In this document: positions 43,292 through 49,994 of the stretch, one piece after another
How positions within the stretch are numbered: position 1 is the stretch's first letter
How the letters are laid out: each line of letters begins with the position of its first letter
Assembly (NCBI RefSeq): GCF_019656455.1
Contig: NZ_BPMK01000007.1
Location: 1 to 64,000, forward strand
DNA length: 64,000 nt
Direction: 5' to 3'
Source of the DNA: Noviherbaspirillum aridicola
GTDB lineage: Bacteria; Pseudomonadota; Gammaproteobacteria; Burkholderiales; Burkholderiaceae_D
Notes under the pieces: model-generated
What the model was told of the DNA's origin: nothing
What the model saw: the letters and a program-made list of their open reading frames with translations, nothing else
Databases searched by the model: none
Translations under genes and position numbers: made by a program

Positions 43292-43987
43292 TCACATGTC
43301 CACGATGACGCGCACACGGCGATTGACTTCGTCTTCCGGATTGTTCGGGTCCGCCGGTTCGCTCGATCCCTTGCCCACCGCGCGCAGCTTGGCGCCGGCG
43401 ATGCCGTGGCGCGTGGCGAGGTAGCTGCGCGCCGACTGGGCGCGCTTGAGGGAGAGCGCCTGGTTGTAATTCGCGCTGCCCTTCGCATCCGCGTGGCCTT
43501 CGAGGATCACCAGGTTGGCCGCGGCGAGCTGCTGCGACTTCAGCGCGGCGGCGAGCTGGTCCAGCACGTCCTTGCCGTCATTGGTGAGCTGGTCCGAGTT
43601 GAACTGGAACTGAATGTCGAGATCGAGCGCGCGCTGGGCACGCTGCTGCACCGGCGCGGCAGCGACGACGGGACGCGGCGCGGTGTTGGCGCTCGCCGCC
43701 GCGGCAGCCATCGTGGCCGGCGCCGGCGCCGGTGCGGCAGCGGCCGGTTCCGCCGGCGCGGCAGCTTCTTCGCTGCTGTTGAGGGACAGGCCGCGGCGGC
43801 GCACGCCGGGCGCGGGGGCAGCGGGCGCATCGGCATTGCCGGCCGGCGTCAGCGCCTGCAGGATCTGGTCGCTGCTCGGCTTGCCGCGCAAGGATTTCAC
43901 TTCCTGGGCGCCGGCGAGAGCGGCGAGGCCGCAACCGGCAAGAAGAAGAACGATGGTTCTGCTGGCGTTTAAGACGGAGTGGCGCAT
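43292..43987 (-). CDS. OmpA-domain exported protein
   Basis: From the ATG at 43987 (GAGGACC upstream) the product has 231 residues. It has a signal peptide (IVLLLAGCGLAALAGA), an Ala/Pro-rich linker and a C-terminal OmpA-like peptidoglycan-binding domain at about 120-231. The domain shows IQFQFNSDQLTNDGKDVLDQ, ILEGHADAKGS, and EDEVNRRVRVIVDM. It lacks an N-terminal barrel, so it is a periplasmic wall-binding protein. It is divergent from the CsgG-like operon and shares its regulatory region. Confidence 0.85.
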   Translation of the reverse strand: MRHSVLNASRTIVLLLAGCGLAALAGAQEVKSLRGKPSSDQILQALTPAGNADAPAAPAPGVRRRGLSLNSSEEAAAPAEPAAAAPAPAPATMAAAAASANTAPRPVVAAAPVQQRAQRALDLDIQFQFNSDQLTNDGKDVLDQLAAALKSQQLAAANLVILEGHADAKGSANYNQALSLKRAQSARSYLATRHGIAGAKLRAVGKGSSEPADPNNPEDEVNRRVRVIVDM

Positions 43988-44279
43988 GGGGGTCCTCGAT
44001 GTTTTAAGCGCGATCATTAAAAGAGATGAATACAGCTGCGTAGAATTTAGTTACAAGTTGTTGCAATTAGGCTGCAGGAGTGTGACCGCCGGTAACTTGT
44101 ATCGGTATGGCAACGAGTTTATCATGCGCGCAGTTATCGGAACATTGCCACACAGTCACTCGGCGCTTGCAGCGAGCGATGGTTTAAAGAAAAAAGATGT
44201 GGTAGGTGCAGATAATTAATCACGTCACAGGACGTATTAAAACCAGCAGACCGCTGACAACTTAATGAGGGAGAAGAAG
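43988..44279. promoter_or_regulatory. AT-rich divergent control region of the curli-like operon
   Basis: 292 bp of markedly lower GC between the OmpA-like gene and the operon starting at 44280. It contains a perfect inverted repeat TACAAGTT (44052-44059) / AACTTGTA (44094-44101), a possible operator pair. The operon side has several -10-like A/T blocks (44211-44220; 44233-44240), but I cannot pick one promoter. GAGGGAGAAGAAG just before 44280 is a strong ribosome binding site. Confidence 0.5.
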
Positions 44280-44810
44280 ATGAAAAAACTGATCGCCGTT
44301 GCAGTCGCCACCCTGTTCGCAGGCGCCGCTTTCGCACAAACCGGTTCGGAGTCGAAGGTCAGCGCCGACGACCTGAAGCAGAACCAGGCCGGCATGCTGA
44401 ACAACCAGACACTGGACCTCGGCAACGCCAAGGGCGGCGGCAAGTCGAACGTGCAGGCCAAGGGCATCACCCAGAACCAGGCCGGCATGCTCAACAACCA
44501 GTCCGCCTCCATCGGCAACGCCAAGGACAAGGGCAGCGAGTCCAAGGTCACCGTCGGTGAAATCAAGCAGAACCAGGCCGGCATGCTGAACAACCAGAAG
44601 CTGTCGATCGGCGACGCTTCCTCCGGCGGCAAGTCCAAGGTCACGATGGGCAACGTGACGCAGAACCAGGCCGGCATGCTGAACAACCAGGAACTGAAGG
44701 TCGGCGCCGCGGCCAACGGCGGCAAGTCCGACGTCAAGCTGAAGAATGTCAGCCAGAACCAGGCCGGCATGCTCAACAACCAGAAAGCCAACGTCGGCAA
44801 CGCTGAATAA
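44280..44810 (+). CDS. Secreted repeat protein A (five QNQAGMLNNQ repeats), curlin-like candidate
   Basis: The 176-residue product has a signal peptide (MKKLIAVAVATLFAGAAFA) and five tandem units of about 31-34 residues. Each unit contains QNQAGMLNNQ, a short strand ending in IGNA or similar, a glycine-rich turn (KGGGKS) and a V-x-V strand. Within the unit, Q-x-G-x2-N-x-Q matches the core spacing of curlin (CsgA/CsgB) repeats Q-x-G-x2-N, which stack as an amyloid beta-solenoid. The protein is otherwise unlike CsgA. It is the first gene of the operon, followed by a stem-loop that may favour its expression. Confidence 0.72.
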   Translation: MKKLIAVAVATLFAGAAFAQTGSESKVSADDLKQNQAGMLNNQTLDLGNAKGGGKSNVQAKGITQNQAGMLNNQSASIGNAKDKGSESKVTVGEIKQNQAGMLNNQKLSIGDASSGGKSKVTMGNVTQNQAGMLNNQELKVGAAANGGKSDVKLKNVSQNQAGMLNNQKANVGNAE

Positions 44811-44823
44811 GCCGACCTGAATC

Positions 44824-44852
44824 ACACGGGGCCGCTGGCCCCGTGTTGGTTT
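44824..44852 (+). terminator. Intra-operon stem-loop (attenuator or mRNA stabiliser)
   Basis: A perfect 10-bp stem ACACGGGGCC/GGCCCCGTGT with a 3-base loop, followed by TGGTTTT. It lies 14 bp after repeat gene A and could reduce read-through to the secretion genes, giving excess of the repeat protein over the channel. Confidence 0.6.
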
Positions 44853-44891
44853 TGACGTTCCATCCACCACGCGGTTTGCCGGAGCCGTTAC

Positions 44892-45236
44892 ATGAACAAG
44901 CATCATCCCTACGCAGTGGGCGCATGCGCCGCACTGCTTTTTGCCATTTCTTCCCTTGCGCACGCAGCCCCGCCTCCGGTCGTGAACCCGGAGCAGATGG
45001 ACATGGGCGTGGAGATCAACGCCAAGATCGGCAAGGAAAAATCCAAGCGCAACTCCATGCTCGACGGCCAGAAGATCGGCGGCGGCAGCGGTGGAAGCGG
45101 CGGCGGTGACAACTGCGGCACGGTCAACATCAACAGCAACGAAAAGAAGAGCAACAGCGGCATCAAGGACATGTTCGGCAAGCAGTCGACCACCATCGTG
45201 ACCGGCCCTGTGATCAACATGGCGAACTGCAAGTAA
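44892..45236 (+). CDS. Small exported protein of the curli-like operon
   Basis: The 114-residue product has a signal peptide (VGACAALLFAISSLAHA). A basic region with KIGKEKSKRN follows, then a glycine/serine spacer (GGGSGGSGGGDN) and a C-terminal part with two cysteines (DNCGTVNIN ... VINMANCK) that could form a disulphide. Size resembles the curli accessory proteins CsgE/CsgF, but no sequence match is apparent. It lies 36 bp before the CsgG-like gene. Confidence 0.6.
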   Translation: MNKHHPYAVGACAALLFAISSLAHAAPPPVVNPEQMDMGVEINAKIGKEKSKRNSMLDGQKIGGGSGGSGGGDNCGTVNINSNEKKSNSGIKDMFGKQSTTIVTGPVINMANCK

Positions 45237-45272
45237 GCCAGCGCAACCCATACCAGACGTAGAGAGAACAGC

Positions 45273-46817
45273 ATGCGACTCAAAGCAGCGATACTGGCAC
45301 TCGGCCTGGCCTTCGGCCTGACCGCGTGCGTGACGACCGAGGAATCCGTCAAGAAGGAAGCCAACACCGCGGCCGCGGCGATGCGCACCGGCCCCGAACA
45401 GGCGCCCCTGCGCAACATCACCGGCTTCACGTCGGCGCTTCGCTGCATGGACAACATGTTCCTCATGTATGGCGTGCGCGACCTGGTGGTCATCAGCGAG
45501 GACCTGAGCGACAACACCAAGAAGGTCAGCGCCGGCACGCGCGACATGCTGATCTCGGCGGTGTCCGAGATGACCAAGCGCAGCAAGGCCATCCGCCTGA
45601 TCGCCTACGGCTCCGACTCCAGCAACCTGATCGGCTTCATGAAGGAAGCCGAGAAGAAGAACCTGTTCCAGCTCACGCCGAAATACGGTATCCGCGGTTC
45701 GATTTCGCAGCTGGATGAAAACGTCGCCAAGAAGACCGAGGGCGGCGGCATTTCCATCGGCAACTTCGGCATCGGCAGCGCGTCGACCGCCGCCACCACC
45801 ATCCTCGGCCTGGACCTGACGATGATGAGCACCGAGGACCTGTCCATCGTGTCCGGCGTCACCTCGAGCAACTCGGTGGCCATCGTCCGTTCGGGTTCCG
45901 GCGTCGAGGGCGAAGCCGGCTACAAGAAGTTCGGCATCAACTACCAGGCCAACCTGTCCCGCTCCGAGGGCACCGCCCAGGCGCTGCGCAACCTGGTCGA
46001 GATGTCGGTGGTCGAGCTGTTCGGCAAGCTGACCAAGACCCCGTACTGGGTCTGCCTCGGCGCCAACAGCCAGTCGGAAACCGTGAAGAACGAAATCAGC
46101 GACTGGTACTCCGGCCTCTACAGCGATGGCGAAATCGTCTCCTACTGGCAGCAGCAGATGCGCATCCGCGGCGTCTATTCCGGCGAGGTCAACGGCGAGA
46201 ACGACGAAAACCTGACGCGCGCCATCACCGCCTATCGGGAAGCGCTCGGCCTGGAAAAGAATGCGGTGGTCGACCTCAAGTTCTTCACCGCCTATCTGGA
46301 CGCCAATCATTACGATGTCGCGCCCAAGGCACGCGCAAAGCTGGCCGCGCGCACGCAGGGCGCGCCGGCGGCGCCGAGCACGGACAACAGCCCGATCGCG
46401 CTGCTGGTGGATTCGGTCAAGGGCGGCAACCAGTTCCGCCGCGGCGAGAAGCTGGCGGTGAAGGTGGTGCCGAACCGCGACGCCTATGTCTACTGCTTCA
46501 TGCAGGACGAGACCGGCAAGATCGCGCGCTTCTTCCCGAACCGCTTCAGCAAGGATGCGCTGGTGTCGGCCAGGAAGGGGCTGGTTCTGCCGAACGGCAA
46601 CCAGTTCAGCATCAATGCCAACAACAAGGGTCTGCAGGAACACATCATGTGCTTCGGGTCCAACAAGGACTTGTATGCGGAGGTGATCCCCACCCTCGGC
46701 GGCGGCGACATCGATGTGCCGGTGCAGGTCAAGACGCTGGCGCAGCTGAAGTCGGTGTTCGAAAAGGCGGGCGGCCCGGCGCTCGGCGTCGGTTCATTCA
46801 CCCTCAATGTGCGCTGA
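45273..46817 (+). CDS. CsgG-like outer-membrane secretion lipoprotein with C-terminal extensions
   Basis: The 514-residue lipoprotein has a lipobox (LAFGLTACVTT). Residues about 45-265 follow the CsgG/HfaB pattern. TRDMLISAVSEMTKRSKAIR corresponds to the CsgG helix before its ligand loop. IRGSISQLDENV followed by a GG-rich stretch and GIGSAS corresponds to GSIIGYESN...GG...GIGAD. LGLDLTMMSTEDLSIVSGVT corresponds to the next CsgG strands, and GVEGEAGYKKF to LEGEVGY. CsgG forms a nonameric outer-membrane pore that exports curlin subunits. After it come a peptidoglycan-binding-like helical domain (YWQQQMRIRGVYSGEVNG, about 290-350) and a DUF4384-like domain (about 370-475, RRGEKLAVKVVPNRDAYVYC). 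CsgG itself is about 277 residues. Confidence 0.75.
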   Translation: MRLKAAILALGLAFGLTACVTTEESVKKEANTAAAAMRTGPEQAPLRNITGFTSALRCMDNMFLMYGVRDLVVISEDLSDNTKKVSAGTRDMLISAVSEMTKRSKAIRLIAYGSDSSNLIGFMKEAEKKNLFQLTPKYGIRGSISQLDENVAKKTEGGGISIGNFGIGSASTAATTILGLDLTMMSTEDLSIVSGVTSSNSVAIVRSGSGVEGEAGYKKFGINYQANLSRSEGTAQALRNLVEMSVVELFGKLTKTPYWVCLGANSQSETVKNEISDWYSGLYSDGEIVSYWQQQMRIRGVYSGEVNGENDENLTRAITAYREALGLEKNAVVDLKFFTAYLDANHYDVAPKARAKLAARTQGAPAAPSTDNSPIALLVDSVKGGNQFRRGEKLAVKVVPNRDAYVYCFMQDETGKIARFFPNRFSKDALVSARKGLVLPNGNQFSINANNKGLQEHIMCFGSNKDLYAEVIPTLGGGDIDVPVQVKTLAQLKSVFEKAGGPALGVGSFTLNVR

Positions 46818-46818
46818 C

Positions 46819-47169
46819 ATGACGAACAGGAACGCAATTCTCGCCGCTGCGCTGATCGGCGCGGCCGTGCTGCCCGCCTGCGCGCAGGCGGAGCTGGCGG
46901 TGAACAAGCCGGGGGTGGCGCTGGTGCCGCCGGCGGCCAACACCGGCGCGGTCGCGCCGTCCGAACAGGCGCCTACCGCGCGCGAGCCGAAGAAGGCCGG
47001 CGGACAGACGCTGCGCTGCTGGCAGAACGGACGCCTGCTGTACGAGGGCACCGGCTTCCGGGCCGACCAGGACCGCGGCCCCAATGCGGTCACGATACAG
47101 CGCAACGACGGCGACTCGGTCGTGGTGTTCGACCAGAAAGACTCGATATGCATCCTGTCGAAGAAATGA
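46819..47169 (+). CDS. Small exported protein of the curli-like operon
   Basis: The 116-residue product has a signal peptide (ILAAALIGAAVLPACAQA), an Ala/Pro-rich linker and a compact C-terminal domain (QTLRCWQNGRLLYEGTGF to DSICILSKK) with two cysteines. It starts one base after the CsgG-like stop and overlaps the next gene by 4 bp. Not recognised; it may be a periplasmic or surface accessory factor. Confidence 0.65.
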   Translation: MTNRNAILAAALIGAAVLPACAQAELAVNKPGVALVPPAANTGAVAPSEQAPTAREPKKAGGQTLRCWQNGRLLYEGTGFRADQDRGPNAVTIQRNDGDSVVVFDQKDSICILSKK

Positions 47170-47855
47170 AGCCGGGACGCCGCGCCCTCATCGCCGCGAT
47201 CGCGGCGGCGCTGGTATCGCCGGCGCTGCCCGCACTGGCCGACAGCGCCAGCTTCGCGGCGGACGGCGTGACGCGGGTCAGGTATTCGCTGCCCGGCGAG
47301 CTGCTGATCCGCCAGGGCGCGCAGGAGAAGCTGGTGGTGGAGGCCGACCCGAAAGTGCTGCAGCAGCTCGATGTCCGCGTCCGGGGCGATCAGCTCGTGA
47401 TTGCTTCCAGGGGCAGCTTCAAGACCAACAAGGGCATACGCCTCACGCTCACGCTCAAGTCATTGCGCGGTCTCGTCGCCGACGGCAGCGGCAACAGCCG
47501 CATCGAGGGCTTCGGCGGCGATGCGATCGAGGCGGTCGCCGACGGCAGCGGCAATATCGCGCTGGCAAACGTGAAACCCGCGCAGCTGACACTGACGATC
47601 AAGGGCTCCGGCAACATCGAGGCCGATGGCAGCGGCAACAGCCTGCAGGCAAGCGTGGGCGGCAGCGGCGAGATCGATGCCGCCGGTTTCCGCGCGCAGG
47701 CGGCGCAGGCAAGGATTGCCGGTTCCGGCAGCATCCGCGTCCATGCCGAGCGCGACCTGCAGGCAGTCATCAGCGGCGCCGGCAATATCGAATACAAGGG
47801 GAAGGCGAAGGTGACAGAGTCGATCACCGGCGCCGGCAGTGTCGATCGACTATAG
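47166..47855 (+). CDS. Exported DUF2807 (GIN-domain) beta-helix protein
   Basis: The 229-residue product has a signal peptide (LIAAIAAALVSPALPALA). A DUF2807 putative auto-transporter adhesin head domain follows, recognisable by repeated short strands with GSGN turns (VADGSGNSRIEGFGG, IKGSGNIEADGSGNS, GSGSIRVHAE, ITGAGSVDRL). This fold is a right-handed beta-helix-like sheet, often at the cell surface. It overlaps the preceding gene (ATGA) and ends 10 bp before repeat gene B. Confidence 0.8.
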   Translation: MKPGRRALIAAIAAALVSPALPALADSASFAADGVTRVRYSLPGELLIRQGAQEKLVVEADPKVLQQLDVRVRGDQLVIASRGSFKTNKGIRLTLTLKSLRGLVADGSGNSRIEGFGGDAIEAVADGSGNIALANVKPAQLTLTIKGSGNIEADGSGNSLQASVGGSGEIDAAGFRAQAAQARIAGSGSIRVHAERDLQAVISGAGNIEYKGKAKVTESITGAGSVDRL

Positions 47856-47865
47856 GGAGATACAC

Positions 47866-48750
47866 ATGAAAACCATGATCGTCGCCGGCATTGCCGCCGG
47901 CTTCGCCATCGCCGGCGCGCCGGCACTTGCGCAAGTCACCGCGAGCAGCCTCAACCAGGGCCAGGCGGGCATGCTCAACAACCAGACGCTGGACCTCGGC
48001 AATTCCAACAAGAAGGGCGAGGCCAAGGTCAATGTCGGCAGCGTGAATCAGGGCCAGGCGGGCATGCTCAACAATCAGAAGATGGCGGTCGGCAATGCCA
48101 AGAACGGCGGCAAGAGCAATGTCGCCGTCGGCACCATCCAGCAGGGACAGGCCGGCATGCTGCAGAACCAGAACCTGGAGATCGGCAATGCCGACGGCAA
48201 CGGCTCCAGGAGCAATGTGGCGGCGGGCGCGGTGCTGCAGGGCCAGGCAGGCATGCTCAACAACCAGGATCTGCAGATCGGCAACGCCAAGAACGGCGGC
48301 AAGTCCAACGTCGCCGTCGGCGCCGTGGTGCAGGGGCAGGCCGGCATGCTCAACAACCAGCAGGCCAAGATCGGCAATGCCTCCAACGGCGGCAAGTCGA
48401 ATGTGGCGGTCGGCGCCGTCGCCCAGGGCCAGGCCGGCATGCTGCAGAACCAGCAGCTCGAGATCGGCAACGCCTCGGGCAAGGGCGTTTCCAATGTCGC
48501 GGTGGGCGCGGTGGTGCAAGGCCAGGCCGGCATGCTCAACAACCAGCAGGCGAAGATCGGCAACTCCACCGGCGGCGTTTCGAATGTCGCGGTGGGCGCC
48601 GTCGTGCAGGGACAGGCCGGCATGCTCAACCATCAGTCGGTCAATGTCGGCAATTCCAGCGGTGGCGCGACCACCGTGGTGACCGGCGCGATCGTGCAGG
48701 GCCAGGCCGGCATGCTCAACGCGCAGTCGGTCAACATCGGCAACAAATAA
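47866..48750 (+). CDS. Secreted repeat protein B (nine QGQAGMLNNQ repeats), curlin-like candidate
   Basis: The 294-residue product has a signal peptide (MIVAGIAAGFAIAGAPALA) and nine tandem units of about 30-33 residues (QGQAGMLNNQ, strand, IGNA, glycine turn, SNVAVGAVV). It is clearly homologous to repeat protein A (five units) at the start of the operon. Regular spacing of Gln, Gly and Asn at Q-x-G-x2-N-x-Q supports a stacked beta-solenoid, possibly amyloid. The DNA repeat of about 93-99 bp is highly conserved. The two proteins would be major and minor subunits of one fibre, by inference only. Confidence 0.72.
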   Translation: MKTMIVAGIAAGFAIAGAPALAQVTASSLNQGQAGMLNNQTLDLGNSNKKGEAKVNVGSVNQGQAGMLNNQKMAVGNAKNGGKSNVAVGTIQQGQAGMLQNQNLEIGNADGNGSRSNVAAGAVLQGQAGMLNNQDLQIGNAKNGGKSNVAVGAVVQGQAGMLNNQQAKIGNASNGGKSNVAVGAVAQGQAGMLQNQQLEIGNASGKGVSNVAVGAVVQGQAGMLNNQQAKIGNSTGGVSNVAVGAVVQGQAGMLNHQSVNVGNSSGGATTVVTGAIVQGQAGMLNAQSVNIGNK

Positions 48751-48845
48751 GGCAGCGGCAAGCGCGGGCGCGGCTTGCGCGCCCCGCCGAGCGGTCGCAG
48801 AACCGCGACAAGAACAGCTAGAAGCAAAAACTCCCGGAGAACATC

Positions 48846-49994
48846 ATGCAGCACTCCCCGCGCGCAGCCTGGTGCAAGCGCATCACCGCATCCCTCGTCC
48901 TCGTCACCTATGCCGCCGGCTGTACTCACATGCCGTCCGGCGAGAAGGCGTTCGAGACCTTCGATTCCTGCTTCGCATCCAATCTCGGGCTGGCCGCGCT
49001 CGGCGGTGTCGGCGCCGGCATGCTCACCGCCAAGCTCACCCGCGGCACCGGCAAGTCGACTTCCAATGCGATCGGCGCCGCCGCCGGCATCGCCACCGCC
49101 ACCATGATTGCCATGACTGCCTGGCGCAAGTGCGCCGCGGTCTACAACACCTCGGAGCCGGTGGCGCAGAAGACCACCGCGCAGCCGCAGTTACCCGCGA
49201 ACCGGCAGCGCGGACTGAATCTGGACCGGCTGGAAGTGCGGGTCGAGGGCGGCGAGAACGATCCGCCGATCCCCGAGTTCGACTTCAGCTACTTCGCCGC
49301 CGATGCCGCGACCAAGGACATCAAGGCACGTTTCCGCCACAAGGTCGAGATCGTCCGCTTCACCCCCGACGACAACGACAAGCTGGTGCTCGCCGATGCC
49401 GCCGGCGCGCCGATGCGCGACGCAGCTGGCAACACGATTCCGCTGGAGATGGCGGCCAGAATGCCGCGCGAGCGCCTGCAGTGGGTGACGATCGCCGAAG
49501 AGGGCAAGGACGACTACGTGGAAGACGTGGTGATCCAGCAGGGCGCGCGCATGAGCTACCGCCACAAGCTGCAGGTGCCGCCGCGCGACCAGATGCCGCT
49601 GCCCCTGCCGGTGCCGATGCGCTATACGCTGACGGTGGAAGCCGACGGCCTGAGCGACCGCCGTACCGTCGACTTTGCGCTGCTGCCCGCGGCTGAACGG
49701 CCGAAGCGCTTCACCGCGGCCGCAGGCGCCGCCGGCGGCGGTGCCATGCGCGCGCTGCCGTCTCCGGCCGCGGGCGCGACCCACAGCGCCAAGCGCAAGG
49801 TCTCGCTCTACAGCGCCGCCGACGGCAAGCGCAAGATCACCGGTTCTCTCGCCAGGGGTGCCAGGGTGCGCATCGAAGAGCGGGCGGAAGTCGAACAAAA
49901 GGGCAAGAGCGAGCGCTGGGTGAAAGTCGCGCCCGAGCGCGGCGCCGGCAACGGCGGCTGGGTCGCCGAAAGCGAGCTGGCGGAAATCAAATGA
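48846..49994 (+). CDS. Lipoprotein with glycine-zipper segment and SH3-like C-terminal domain
   Basis: The 382-residue product has a lipobox (LVTYAAGCTHM), a glycine/alanine-rich hydrophobic region (about 50-100, AALGGVGAGMLTAKL; AIGAAAGIATATMIAMTA) and a beta-rich central domain. It ends in a bacterial SH3-like domain (about 315-380, KVSLYSAADGKRKITGSLAR ... GGWVAESEL). SH3 domains of this type often bind cell wall or protein partners. Its stop overlaps the caspase gene start (ATGA), so it is co-translated with the peptidase. Confidence 0.68.
   Translation: MQHSPRAAWCKRITASLVLVTYAAGCTHMPSGEKAFETFDSCFASNLGLAALGGVGAGMLTAKLTRGTGKSTSNAIGAAAGIATATMIAMTAWRKCAAVYNTSEPVAQKTTAQPQLPANRQRGLNLDRLEVRVEGGENDPPIPEFDFSYFAADAATKDIKARFRHKVEIVRFTPDDNDKLVLADAAGAPMRDAAGNTIPLEMAARMPRERLQWVTIAEEGKDDYVEDVVIQQGARMSYRHKLQVPPRDQMPLPLPVPMRYTLTVEADGLSDRRTVDFALLPAAERPKRFTAAAGAAGGGAMRALPSPAAGATHSAKRKVSLYSAADGKRKITGSLARGARVRIEERAEVEQKGKSERWVKVAPERGAGNGGWVAESELAEIK

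Noticed and set aside
47930-48745. Regularly spaced 93-99-bp direct repeats resembling a CRISPR array
   Set aside because: The repeats are in frame, encode conserved QAGMLNNQ units after a signal peptide, and the intervening sequence is also conserved. There are no cas genes.
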